64,000 nucleotides of DNA, taken from the NCBI RefSeq assembly GCF_001685355.1, contig NZ_CP016438.1, positions 9,114,001 to 9,178,000 of the forward strand, given 5' to 3'. Made by a program: the position numbers and the translations under genes. The stretch comes from Streptomyces lincolnensis. Lineage in GTDB: Bacteria > Actinomycetota > Actinomycetes > Streptomycetales > Streptomycetaceae. Of this stretch, positions 9,395 through 18,130 are shown in pieces; within the stretch, counting starts at the first letter, position 1; each line of letters opens with the position of its first letter. Under the pieces are notes generated by a model, which was not told the origin of the DNA, made no database searches, and worked only from the letters and a program-made list of their open reading frames with translations.

Positions 9395-10587
9395 TGGCCG
9401 CCCCGAACCCCGCGACCACCTCGGCCCCGAACGCCCCGAACGGTGTGCCGACGCCGGATGCGGTGACTCCGGAGAGCTCGGTCACCCCGAATCCCACCCC
9501 CTCGCCCGTGCCCGCACGCACCCGCCGCCGTCCCGCCTTCCACCGCCTGCGTATCGCCGGCGTCCAGCCGCTGTGCGCGGACGCGGCGGCCGTCGGCTTC
9601 GAGATCCCCGGGGACCTGGCCGAGGAGTTCGCCTTCGCGCCCGGCCAGTCCCTGACCCTGCGGCGCGAGATCGACGGCCGGGACGAGCGGCGCTCGTACT
9701 CGATCTGCTCGCCCGCCGGCTCGGCGCCGCGTATCGGCGTGCGGGTGGTGCCGGGCGGGCTGTTCTCCTCGTGGCTGGTCAACGACCTGCGCCTCGGTGA
9801 CACGGTCGAGGTGATGGCACCCACCGGCGTCTTCACGCCCGACCTCGCGACCCCCGGTCATCACGTGCTGATCGCGGCCGGCTCGGGCATCACCCCCATG
9901 ATCTCCATCGCCGAGTCCGTCCTGGCCGCCGACTCCCGCTCGACGGTCACCCTCTTCTACGGCAACCGCCGCACCGACACGGTGATGTTCGCCGACGACC
10001 TGGCCGACCTGAAGGACCTCTACCCGGCCCGCTTCCAGCTCGCGCACGTCCTGTCCCGCGAGCCCCGGGAGGCCGAGGTGCTCTCCGGGCGCCTGGACGC
10101 CGAGCGGCTCGCGCTGCTCATCGGTTCCCTGGTCGACGTGGAGAACGCCGACCACTGGTGGCTGTGCGGCCCGCACGGCATGGTCCGCGACGCCCGCCAG
10201 GTCCTGGCCGACCTGGGCGTACCCGGCGACCGGGTCCACCAGGAACTGTTCTACGCGGACGACGAGCCCGTGCGGGAGGTCCATCACGAGGAGGCCACCG
10301 TCGACGGACCCGTCAGCCAGGTCACCGTCACCCTCGACGGCCGCACCACCACCTCCGCCCTGCCCCGCGGCCGCAGCATCCTCGACGGCGCCCAGCAGAC
10401 CCGCCTCGACCTGCCCTTCGCGTGCAAGGGCGGCGTCTGCGGCACCTGCCGTGCCCTGATCACCGAAGGCGAGGCGGACATGCGCCGCAACTTCGCCCTC
10501 GAAGCGGCCGAGGTCGACGCGGGCTACGTCCTGACCTGCCAGTCGTACCCGGTCTCCGAGACGCTGACGGTCGACTACGACAGCTGA
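9394..10587 (+). CDS. paaE: Phenylacetyl-CoA epoxidase reductase subunit E
   Basis: Electron-transfer subunit, 397 residues from ATG 9394. It has a flavin-binding FNR domain (RSYSICSP at about residue 107), an NAD-binding part (AAGSGITPM, WWLCGPHGMV) and a C-terminal plant-type 2Fe-2S domain (CKGGVCGTCRA, then a later cysteine in LTCQSYP). An unusual Thr/Pro/Asn-rich segment of about 45 residues (APNAPNGVPTPDAVTPES) precedes the FNR fold and is probably disordered. The 3' end overlaps the convergent lacI-type gene by 13 bp. Confidence 0.93.
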   Translation: MAAPNPATTSAPNAPNGVPTPDAVTPESSVTPNPTPSPVPARTRRRPAFHRLRIAGVQPLCADAAAVGFEIPGDLAEEFAFAPGQSLTLRREIDGRDERRSYSICSPAGSAPRIGVRVVPGGLFSSWLVNDLRLGDTVEVMAPTGVFTPDLATPGHHVLIAAGSGITPMISIAESVLAADSRSTVTLFYGNRRTDTVMFADDLADLKDLYPARFQLAHVLSREPREAEVLSGRLDAERLALLIGSLVDVENADHWWLCGPHGMVRDARQVLADLGVPGDRVHQELFYADDEPVREVHHEEATVDGPVSQVTVTLDGRTTTSALPRGRSILDGAQQTRLDLPFACKGGVCGTCRALITEGEADMRRNFALEAAEVDAGYVLTCQSYPVSETLTVDYDS

Positions 10588-11663
10588 GACGGCGCCGGTG
10601 CCGTGGGCGCCGGCCCGCTGCTGTCCCGGACGACCAGGTCGACCGGGACCAGCGACTCGGGCCGGGGCGGCTCGGGGGAGCCGTCGATCCGGTTCAGCAG
10701 CAGCCGCAGCGAGCGGGTGCCGATCTCCGCGAAGTCGGTGCGCACCGTGGTCAGCGGCGGCAGGAAATGGGCCGCCTCCGGGATGTCGTCGTAACCGACG
10801 ACGCTGACGTCACCGGGCACCGAGCGGCCCGCCTCGTGCAGGGCATGCAGGACGCCGAGGGCCATCTGGTCGTTGGAGACGAACACCGCCGTCACCTCCG
10901 GGCGCCCGGCCAGCCGGCGGCCCAGGTCGTAGCCGGACCCGGCGCTCCAGTCGCCCACGAGCGGTTCGGGGATCTCGACGCCCGCCGTCCGCAACGTGGA
11001 CCGCCAGCTGGTCAGACGGTGCTCGGCGGAGGTCCAGCCGGTCGGGCCCGCGAGGTGCCACACGGTCGCGTGGCCGAGCCCCAGCAGGTGTTCGGTCGCC
11101 TTGCGGGCCCCGGCCCGCGAATCGCCGGTGGCCAGCTGGGTCTCCACGTCGCGGCCGTTCTCCAGGACCACCAGCGGCGTGTCCACCGAGGTGTCGGCCA
11201 GCGCCCGGCCCACCCACAGCTGCGGGGCGATGGCGATCACACCGTCCGCGCCCTCGGCCGACAGCCGGTCCACGGCCTCCACCACGGTGTCGTGGTCTGC
11301 CGTGTCTAGGGCGATGGAGCTGACCAGGTAACCGGCCTCCTGCGCGGCCGTGTTGATCGCGGTGAGGATCGAGGCGGGCCCGTAGCGGGCGGCGTCGAAG
11401 GAGATCACACCGAGCATCCGGGTCCGCCCGCTGGCCAGCGACCTGGCACTGCGGCTGGGCCGGTAGCCGAGCGTGCGCATGGCCTCAAGGACCGCCTCGC
11501 GCGTCTCGGCGCGGACGGAGGGATGGTCGTTCAGCACGCGGGAGACGGTCTGCTTGGAGACGCCGGCCAGCCGGGCCACGTCGTCCATCACGGGGCGCGC
11601 CCCGGCGAAGTTCCGTCTGCTGCGCCCCTTCGGAACGGCTCCGCCGGTGGCGCTTGGGGTCAT
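10575..11663 (-). CDS. LacI-family transcriptional regulator (galactoside operon)
   Basis: 362 residues from ATG 11663. After a 24-residue basic leader comes the LacI helix-turn-helix, VMDDVARLAGVSKQTVSRVL, with hinge YRPSRSARSLASGRT. A periplasmic-binding-like sensor follows (VFVSNDQMALGVLHAL, VSVVGYDDIPEAAHF). It lies immediately downstream of two GH35 genes on the same strand. The best candidate operator is the palindrome at 17256-17271 in front of the MFS gene of that operon. The ligand is unknown, a galactoside by context. Confidence 0.9.
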   Translation of the reverse strand: MTPSATGGAVPKGRSRRNFAGARPVMDDVARLAGVSKQTVSRVLNDHPSVRAETREAVLEAMRTLGYRPSRSARSLASGRTRMLGVISFDAARYGPASILTAINTAAQEAGYLVSSIALDTADHDTVVEAVDRLSAEGADGVIAIAPQLWVGRALADTSVDTPLVVLENGRDVETQLATGDSRAGARKATEHLLGLGHATVWHLAGPTGWTSAEHRLTSWRSTLRTAGVEIPEPLVGDWSAGSGYDLGRRLAGRPEVTAVFVSNDQMALGVLHALHEAGRSVPGDVSVVGYDDIPEAAHFLPPLTTVRTDFAEIGTRSLRLLLNRIDGSPEPPRPESLVPVDLVVRDSSGPAPTAPAPSQLS

Positions 11664-11772
11664 GGTGGCTGTTTCCTCGGCATCGGTACGGCGGTCCGGA
11701 CCCGCCCGGCAGGACCACAGCATAGGCGGGAGGCCGTGCGGGACCCGGGGTGCCGGGCCCCGCACGGCAGGC

Positions 11773-14157
11773 TCAGCCGGCCCGGACCGACCACCGGCGA
11801 TGGGTGATCCACTCGGCACGCACCACGTCGGCCGTCCGCCCGGCGGTGCCCGCCTGTTCCGGCACGTACACCGGGGCGTCGGCGTGCAGGGGCAGGATCC
11901 GCAGCCGCAGCCCCTCGGCGCGCAGCGCGTCGGCGGGCAACCGGCCCGGGCCGATGTCCCAGACCCGGCCCGAGAAGAACTGGTCGGCGACGAGCGCCTC
12001 CCCGACGTAGGCCCGGCCCACGTCGCCCGTCCAGCGCAGCCGCAGCAGGGTCCCCGGTGGCAGGTCGGCCGGCACCTCGACGCGGTACTCGGCGGCCACG
12101 GAGTCGAAGTGCTTGTCCGCGGGAGCGCTCGCCCGGCCCTGTACGCCCGTGACGGGCTCCGGAGCCGGCCCGGCGGGGCGGACCAGGGTGACCTGGGCGG
12201 GCGTGTCCCCGGCCGTGGGGGCGCCCTGCACCGCGTACCGCGTGAAGACGCCGTCGGCCGCTCCCGCCACCGCCGTCCCGTCCACCACCGGCGCCCGACC
12301 CGGAGCGGGCAGCACCGCGAACGACACCGGCCCGTCCGCTCCGTGCAGCCGTACCTCCTCGTGGTCGAAGACCACACCCGCCTCGCTCAGCACCAGCCGC
12401 TCGGCACCCCACGCCCGGCCCCGGTAGGCGGTACGGGCGGTCGCCGCGTCCAGGACCAGCAGCCCCACCCGGCCGCCGTCGGCCGTGTCCACCTCGACCA
12501 GGGCGTCGGTACCGGGCCGCAGCCCGGTCACCAGCAGCCGGCCGTCCACCGGAGTGAGATCACCGGACGGCGCGCTCACGGACGCCACCGTGGAGGAGTC
12601 CAGGGCGAGTTCGGCAGGAATGCCGTCGGTCGCGGACAGCACGAGGACCGTACGGCCGTCGACGTCGACCGTGCACACCGGCTGGGCGGTGGCCCACTCC
12701 AGCCGCAGGCCCGCCACGTCGAGCCGCAGCGGCCAGCAGAAGTAGGCACCGCTCGGCACGGTGACCGCAGCGCTCGGCAGGGTCAAGGCCTCGGAACCGT
12801 GGGGGAATTCGACCGTGAACGCCGTGTCCGGGTGGTCCGGCAGCGGCTCGTGCGGCTGGTGGTTGTTGACGAACAGGAAGCCCGAGACGCCGTCGGTGCG
12901 CACGGCCCACCGCAGCGTCTCCCGGTCGCCCTGCCCGGCCGGCCGCCGCTCGGGCAGAGCGGAGTCCATCGGAGCGATACGGTCTCCGAAGTCCGCCAAC
13001 AGCAGGTGCTGGAGGCGCAGTTCGTGGTAGGTCGGCCGGTACTGGCCGTACTCGCCGAGCGGGGCCTGGAAGTCGTACGTCAGGACCGGCAGGTCGTTGG
13101 GATAGCCGGTGGCGTGGGACTCCTGGAGCGGGGTGAGCTCCCCGGCGGGGTTGGTGCCGCCGTGGAACATGTAGAAGCCCTGCCAGACCGAACCGCAGCC
13201 GATCTTGGTGAGGCCCAGCGCCCCGATGTCGGCGGGCTCGACGCGCGGCCGCCGGTGGTAGGACACCGCCATGCCGCCGCCCAACTCGCAGGTGGCCCAC
13301 GGGAATCGGTCCGCGAACGCGTCCGGCTCGCCGCCGCGCACGGTGGTCGGTCTGAGGTCGGCGCCGATGCCCTCGTCGTCGCGCTGGTGGGTGAAGAAGA
13401 AGTGCTTGCGGCAGGTGTCGGGCCAGCCTCCGTCCGCCTCGGTCCAGAACGTCTCGGTGTACCCGCCGTACAGCGGAACCAGCTCGTCCGGGGGGAGTTG
13501 GACCCCGCCCCAGGCGGTCGACGTCCACAACGGGGCGCTCATCCCGGCCTCTTGGGCCATGCGCTTGAGGGTGAGCAGGTGGCCCGGCTGGTCGTAGAGC
13601 TCGTTCTCGATCTGGATCGCCACGATCGGGCCGCCGTGCGCCCGGTCGAGACCGCGCAGTTGCCCGGCGATCGCCGCGAACCACGGCCGTACGGCGTCCA
13701 GGTAGGCCGGGTCGTCGGTGCGCGGTACGCAATCGCGGGACAGCACCCAGTCGGGCAGCCCGCCGTTGCGGACCTCGGCGTGGGACCAGGGGCCCACGCG
13801 CGGGATGAAGTCCAGGCCGTGGCGGGCGCACAGTTCGGCGAAGCGGCGCAGGTCGCGGTCGCCGTCGAAGCGGACGCGCCCCTCGATCTCCTCGTGGTGG
13901 ATCCAGATGAGGTAACTGGCGACGGCCGTGACGCCGCCCGCCTTCATCTTCAGCAGCTCCTCCTCCCACTCCGCGGCCGGGTAGCGGGAGTAGTGGAACT
14001 CGCCGGACACCGGGAACCACGGGCGGCCGCCGCGGGTGAGCCAACGGCTGTTGATCCCGATCGGGTCCGGCACACCGGGGGCGTCGGCGAAGGGCAGGTG
14101 CCCGGCCACCGGGGCGTGATCGGGGATCGGTACGCGCAGTCGGTGCGGCCGGGTCAC
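11773..14157 (-). CDS. GH35-type beta-galactosidase-like protein (divergent)
   Basis: 794 residues from GTG 14157, whose GTGA overlaps the stop of the neighbouring GH35 gene. The TIM-barrel part is recognisable: GEFHYSRYPAAEWEEELLKMKAGG, VAIQIENELYDQPG (candidate acid/base Glu), FHGGTNPAGE, and candidate nucleophile region WATCELGGGMAVSYH. It is clearly more distant from standard GH35 than its neighbour, with a longer C-terminal beta region after residue 450. No signal peptide, so intracellular. Substrate unknown; a galactoside or an arabinogalactan fragment is plausible. Confidence 0.75.
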   Translation of the reverse strand: MTRPHRLRVPIPDHAPVAGHLPFADAPGVPDPIGINSRWLTRGGRPWFPVSGEFHYSRYPAAEWEEELLKMKAGGVTAVASYLIWIHHEEIEGRVRFDGDRDLRRFAELCARHGLDFIPRVGPWSHAEVRNGGLPDWVLSRDCVPRTDDPAYLDAVRPWFAAIAGQLRGLDRAHGGPIVAIQIENELYDQPGHLLTLKRMAQEAGMSAPLWTSTAWGGVQLPPDELVPLYGGYTETFWTEADGGWPDTCRKHFFFTHQRDDEGIGADLRPTTVRGGEPDAFADRFPWATCELGGGMAVSYHRRPRVEPADIGALGLTKIGCGSVWQGFYMFHGGTNPAGELTPLQESHATGYPNDLPVLTYDFQAPLGEYGQYRPTYHELRLQHLLLADFGDRIAPMDSALPERRPAGQGDRETLRWAVRTDGVSGFLFVNNHQPHEPLPDHPDTAFTVEFPHGSEALTLPSAAVTVPSGAYFCWPLRLDVAGLRLEWATAQPVCTVDVDGRTVLVLSATDGIPAELALDSSTVASVSAPSGDLTPVDGRLLVTGLRPGTDALVEVDTADGGRVGLLVLDAATARTAYRGRAWGAERLVLSEAGVVFDHEEVRLHGADGPVSFAVLPAPGRAPVVDGTAVAGAADGVFTRYAVQGAPTAGDTPAQVTLVRPAGPAPEPVTGVQGRASAPADKHFDSVAAEYRVEVPADLPPGTLLRLRWTGDVGRAYVGEALVADQFFSGRVWDIGPGRLPADALRAEGLRLRILPLHADAPVYVPEQAGTAGRTADVVRAEWITHRRWSVRAG

Positions 14158-15917
14158 GAGTGGTTCTCCGGTCCGAGATCGGGCGTGTCGGTGAGCTGGA
14201 CACGGGTGCCGGTCGTGGCGTGCAGCTCCAGCAGGACGAGGTCGTTGGCGCCCGGGCGCAGGACCGGTCCGGGCACGTACAGGGTGTGCTGCGGGCCGCG
14301 ATTCCAGTAACGGCCCAGGTGGAAGCCGTTGACCCAGGCCTGGCCCTTGGTCCAGCCGGGCAGCGCGAGGAAGGTGTCGGCGGGTGTCTCCACTTCGAAC
14401 GTCCCCCGGTGGAAGGCGGGCACGGCGTCCGAGGTCGCCTCCGACGGCTCGAACGGCAGCGCCTCCAGGTCGTCCAGCGGCACGGGCCGGCACTCCCAGC
14501 CGTGCAGGACGGTCCCCTGGAAGGACACCGGGCCGAGCAGACCCTTCGGAGCCCCGATCCGCGGACCGTAGTTGACCCCGCCCTGGTTCTCCACCAGGAC
14601 CTCCAGCGTGGCACCGGCGTACGGCACGCGCACCGGCAGCGTCTCATCATGGCGCTCGCGTTCCAGTACGCCGACGGAGGCGCCGTCCACGAAGACCTGC
14701 GCGCGGTCGCCGACCCCGCCCGCGAAGTGCAGCAGACCGTCGCCCGCGGCCGGCACCGTGGTGCGGTAGAGCGCGTACCCGGTGGGTGCCCCGAGTTCGT
14801 CCATGGTCACCGGGTCCTCGCCGCGCACCGCCCCCTCCAGGGTGCGCAGGTGCGGCAGCAGCGGCGCGCGGCGGTCCAGGGCGACGGTGGTGAGCGGGAG
14901 TTTGGGGCTCGGCGCCGGGGCGGGCTCGTCGGGCACGGGCGCGTACCGGGCGATGACGTCACGGAAGGCGTGGTACTTCGGGCCGGGGTCGCCGCTTTCG
15001 GCGAGCGCGGCGTCGTAGTCGTACGACGTGACGGTGGGCGCGTAGGTGTGGTGGTGGTTGGCGCCGTTGGTGAAGCCGAAGTTGGTGCCGCCGTGGAACA
15101 TGTAGATGTTGACCGAGGCACCCGCCGCCAGCAGCCGGTCCAGGTCGGCCGCGGCGTTCTCCGCCGACCGGGTGTGGTGCGGGCCGCCCCAGTGGTCGAA
15201 CCAGCCGATCCAGAACTCCGAGCAGAACAGCGGGCCTTCGGGCCGGTGCGCGCGCAGCGCCGCCAGGTGCTCGTCGACGCGGCCGCCGAAGGTGCCGCCG
15301 CTGACCGTGCCGGGCAGGCTGCCGGCGGCCAGGTGCTTGGCGTTGGCCTGGTCGCAGGTGAACAGCAACTCCTCGACCCCGCGGGTCCGCAGGGCCTCCT
15401 CGACGTGCGCGAGGTAGGCCGTGTCGTCGCCGTAGGCGCCGTACTCGTTCTCCACCTGGACGGCGATCACCGGGCCGCCGTTCGCGGCGAGGTGGGGGAG
15501 CAGCGGGGGCAGGAGCTGGTCGAGGTAGCGGTCGAAGGCGTCGGTGAAGCGGGGGTCGCTGGTGCGCAGCCGGATGTCGGGGTCGGAGACGAGCCACGCG
15601 GGCAGGCCGCCGCCGTCCCACTCGGCGCAGATGTACGGGCCCGGACGCAGCAGGACGTGCAGGCCCTCGGCCTGCGCCAGCCGCAGGAAGCGGGGCAGGT
15701 CGAGCAGGCCGTCGAGGACGAGCGTGCCGGGTTCGGGCTCGTGGAGGTTCCACGGCAGGTACGTCTCGACCGTGTTGAGGCCCATCAGACGGGCCTTGCG
15801 CAGCCGGTCGGTCCACTGGTCGGGGTGGACCCGGAAGTAGTGCAGGGCACCGGAGATGATCCGGAACGGCTCGCCGTGCAGGAGGAAACCGTCGGACGTC
15901 GTCGTCAGAGCGGGCAT
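14154..15917 (-). CDS. Beta-galactosidase, GH35
   Basis: Predicted exo-beta-galactosidase, 587 residues from ATG 15917. Standard GH35 motifs are present: ISGALHYFRVHPDQW, NTVETYLPWNLHEP, RPGPYICAEWDGGGLPAWL, VQVENEYGAYG (acid/base Glu), LFCSEFWIGWFDHWGG (nucleophile Glu) and NIYMFHGGTNFGFTNGAN. The C-terminal part has jelly-roll-like domains with WVNGFHLGRYWNRGPQ. It lacks a signal peptide and probably acts on imported oligosaccharides. It lies downstream of the MFS gene on the same strand. Confidence 0.92.
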   Translation of the reverse strand: MPALTTTSDGFLLHGEPFRIISGALHYFRVHPDQWTDRLRKARLMGLNTVETYLPWNLHEPEPGTLVLDGLLDLPRFLRLAQAEGLHVLLRPGPYICAEWDGGGLPAWLVSDPDIRLRTSDPRFTDAFDRYLDQLLPPLLPHLAANGGPVIAVQVENEYGAYGDDTAYLAHVEEALRTRGVEELLFTCDQANAKHLAAGSLPGTVSGGTFGGRVDEHLAALRAHRPEGPLFCSEFWIGWFDHWGGPHHTRSAENAAADLDRLLAAGASVNIYMFHGGTNFGFTNGANHHHTYAPTVTSYDYDAALAESGDPGPKYHAFRDVIARYAPVPDEPAPAPSPKLPLTTVALDRRAPLLPHLRTLEGAVRGEDPVTMDELGAPTGYALYRTTVPAAGDGLLHFAGGVGDRAQVFVDGASVGVLERERHDETLPVRVPYAGATLEVLVENQGGVNYGPRIGAPKGLLGPVSFQGTVLHGWECRPVPLDDLEALPFEPSEATSDAVPAFHRGTFEVETPADTFLALPGWTKGQAWVNGFHLGRYWNRGPQHTLYVPGPVLRPGANDLVLLELHATTGTRVQLTDTPDLGPENHS

Positions 15918-16010
15918 GGAGGCTTCCCTTCGGGGTCGGGGTGCGGGGGCCGGGCGGTCGTACGGGGTGGGAGGCGGTCAGTTCCGCGGGGTGGCGCGGA
16001 GGCGCCCGGT

Positions 16011-17225
16011 TCAGCGGCGTCTCGTGGCGCGGATCAGCCAGAGTGTGGCGGCCAGACACAGCGCCGAGACACCGCCCAGCAGCAGCGGCACCGCGCGGAC
16101 GCCGGATGCCTCGATCGCCTTGCCGAGCGCCGGGCCCGCGACGACACCGCCGACCATGGACGCGGCGATGACCAGGGCTCCGGCCCGGCGGGCGGTCGGG
16201 GCCGCCCGGTGCAGCCAGGGCAGGCCGGTGGGGAAGATCGGGGCGATGAACAGGCCGACACCGGCGTAGGCGTAGGGCGCGAGGGCCGGTATCGAGGCCA
16301 GCAGCAGACAGGCCGTCATGCCCGCGCAGGAGACCGTGATGATGGCCTGCGCCGAGAAGCGCAGCGCGATCGGGGCGACCAGGAACCTGCCGACGGTCAT
16401 CATCAGCCAGTACACCGAGGTGGCGGTCGCGGCGATGCCGGCGCCGTAGCCGACGGTCTCCAGATGCGTGGGTTCCCAGCCGCCGACGCCCGCCTCGATG
16501 CCGACGTGCAGCACGTACAGCGCGACGAACACCGCGAGCACCGAGCCCAGGCTGCGACCGAGGACCCCGCCGGCGTCACCGCCGGCGGCCGCCGGGTCGC
16601 TCGGCTGCGGAGCCCGGTCACGGACGCCCCTGAGGCACAGCAGCAGGGGGAGGTTGGCGAGCGCGAAGCCCAGGAACACGGCCGGGTAGTGGGCGGATCC
16701 CACCGCGCCGATCAGCGCCGGGCCGAGGATCGCGCCGATGCCGAAGTGGGCGTTGAGGATGTTCAGCATCGCGGCCGAACGGTGCCCGAAGCCGACCGCG
16801 AACAGCTGGTTGAGGCCGTAGTCGATGCCGCCGAAGCCGAGCCCGGCCAGCAGCGCCGCCGCCAGTGCCGTCGGCCAGTTCGGCGCCAGCGCGAAGCCGG
16901 CCGCACCGACCGCCATGAGCAGGTACGAGGCACCGAGGATCCGCCGGTCTCCGATCCGGCCGTAGAGCCGGTCGAACAGCAGCACTCCGGCCACTCCGCC
17001 GACGAAGTGGGCGCTCAGACCGAGCCCCGCAGCCGAGGGCGAGAGGCCGAACTCCTCCCGGAACCCGGGGATGGCCGGACCGTAGAGGGCCTGGAGCGCG
17101 CCGATGAGCACGAAGCCCACGCAGGACGCGACCACGGCGGCCGGACTGAAGACCGGGGTGGACGGCCCGGCGGGCGCGGACGCCTGCGGACCGCTGGTTG
17201 CGACACCCTGTTTCTCCCCCTGCAC
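16011..17225 (-). CDS. MFS transporter, probably for galactosides
   Basis: 404 residues from GTG 17225 with GGAGAG upstream. About twelve hydrophobic helices can be picked out, with the MFS loop LLFDRLYGRIGDRRILG between helices 2 and 3. The topology resembles sugar or FucP-like MFS carriers (FGGIDYGLNQLFA, LNILNAHFGIGAILGP). It is the first gene of an operon with two GH35 enzymes and a LacI regulator, which suggests uptake of a beta-galactoside. The operator at 17256-17271 lies 30 bp upstream. Confidence 0.82.
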   Translation of the reverse strand: MQGEKQGVATSGPQASAPAGPSTPVFSPAAVVASCVGFVLIGALQALYGPAIPGFREEFGLSPSAAGLGLSAHFVGGVAGVLLFDRLYGRIGDRRILGASYLLMAVGAAGFALAPNWPTALAAALLAGLGFGGIDYGLNQLFAVGFGHRSAAMLNILNAHFGIGAILGPALIGAVGSAHYPAVFLGFALANLPLLLCLRGVRDRAPQPSDPAAAGGDAGGVLGRSLGSVLAVFVALYVLHVGIEAGVGGWEPTHLETVGYGAGIAATATSVYWLMMTVGRFLVAPIALRFSAQAIITVSCAGMTACLLLASIPALAPYAYAGVGLFIAPIFPTGLPWLHRAAPTARRAGALVIAASMVGGVVAGPALGKAIEASGVRAVPLLLGGVSALCLAATLWLIRATRRR

Positions 17226-17255
17226 CGCACACCTCTCCTTCGATCCGACGATGTG

Positions 17256-17271
17256 ATGTTACCGGTAACAT
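17256..17271. promoter_or_regulatory. LacI-type operator before the MFS/GH35 operon
   Basis: ATGTTACCGGTAACAT is a perfect 16-bp palindrome with a central CG, the usual LacI-family form. It sits 31 bp upstream of the MFS start and is the only copy noticed in the window. The LacI gene at the end of the operon (10575-11663) is the obvious candidate to bind it. Confidence 0.7.
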
Positions 17272-17326
17272 CCCGGCCGTCAAGATCCCGGACGAAGGTG
17301 GGTTCGTGGACGGATTCGAAGAGCAT

Positions 17327-17361
17327 TGGACTATTAGTCCAGACATTGGACGTGTAGTCTA
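17327..17361. promoter_or_regulatory. Two tandem inverted repeats before the YheO-type regulator
   Basis: TGGACTATTAGTCCA (17327-17341) is a perfect 6-bp inverted repeat with a 3-bp centre. A degenerate copy, TGGACGTGTAGTCTA, follows at 17347-17361, exactly 20 bp centre to centre. Both lie just before the GTG start at 17393 and are likely operators for the regulator encoded there. Confidence 0.6.
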
Positions 17362-17392
17362 GGATTCCTGGTCGGGAGTGAGGAGAAGAGCT

Positions 17393-18130
17393 GTGGCGGG
17401 TAATGCGGGCGGCCTCCTGGACGCCGAACGGGACGCGATCCTTGCCGCGCTGGCCCCGGTCCTTGAAGGGCTCGTGGCCACCTTCGGCCCGGTGTGCGAG
17501 GTGGTCCTCCATGACTACCGGCGCCCGGAGCAGTCGGTGGTCGCCATCGCCGGCTCGGTGACCGGGCGCACCGTAGGCGGGGCGATGAGCGAGATCGGCC
17601 TGCGGATGGTCGCCCGCGGCCAGGAGGCGACCGACGAGCTGAACTACCTCACCCGGACCCCGTCCGGAGAGATCGTCAAGTCGTCCACGATGGCGCTGCG
17701 CGACTCCACGGGCGCGGTGTTCGGCGCGCTGTGCGTCAATCTCGACGTCTCCGCGGTCACCGAGGCCCACGCCCTGCTCGGCGCCCTCGCCGGGGTCGCC
17801 CGGGCCCCCGCCGACCTGCCGGTCACCACGTTCGGCAACGACATCGACTCCGTCGTCGACGTGATGCTCGACGCCCACCAGCTCCACCAGAACCGGCCGT
17901 GGGCGGCGCTCGATCGCGCGGAACGACTGGACCTGTTCCGCAGCCTGGACGAGCGCGGTGTGTTCGCCGTGCGCGGCGCGGTCGAGCAGGTGGCCGGCCG
18001 GCTCGGCATCTCCCGCGCCTCCGCGTACAGCTATCTCTCCCAGTCCCGAGCACAGGCGGACACAGCGACCGAATCCACTTCCGACTCCCCTTCCGACACC
18101 ACTTCCCACTCCGCTGGAGGGCCCGCGTGA
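17393..18130 (+). CDS. YheO-like PAS plus HTH transcriptional regulator
   Basis: 245 residues from GTG 17393 with GAGGAGAAGAG upstream. The N-terminal part resembles the YheO-like PAS domain of DauR/YheO proteins (VCEVVLHDYRRPEQSVVAIAGSVTGR, FGALCVNLDVS). The C-terminal part holds an HTH (GAVEQVAGRLGISRASAYSYL). The last 25 residues are Ser/Thr rich. It overlaps the PLP dehydratase gene by 4 bp (GTGA), so it probably senses a substrate of that enzyme. Tandem inverted repeats upstream suggest autoregulation. Confidence 0.82.
   Translation: MAGNAGGLLDAERDAILAALAPVLEGLVATFGPVCEVVLHDYRRPEQSVVAIAGSVTGRTVGGAMSEIGLRMVARGQEATDELNYLTRTPSGEIVKSSTMALRDSTGAVFGALCVNLDVSAVTEAHALLGALAGVARAPADLPVTTFGNDIDSVVDVMLDAHQLHQNRPWAALDRAERLDLFRSLDERGVFAVRGAVEQVAGRLGISRASAYSYLSQSRAQADTATESTSDSPSDTTSHSAGGPA

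Noticed and set aside
12560..14650. Long minus-strand frame
   Set aside because: It is a shifted frame of the GH35 genes with Arg/Pro-rich, featureless translation.
14160..17357. 1,065-codon open frame on the plus strand
   Set aside because: It runs opposite the GH35 and MFS genes, has no domain and a Gly/Arg/Gln-rich composition typical of antisense frames.
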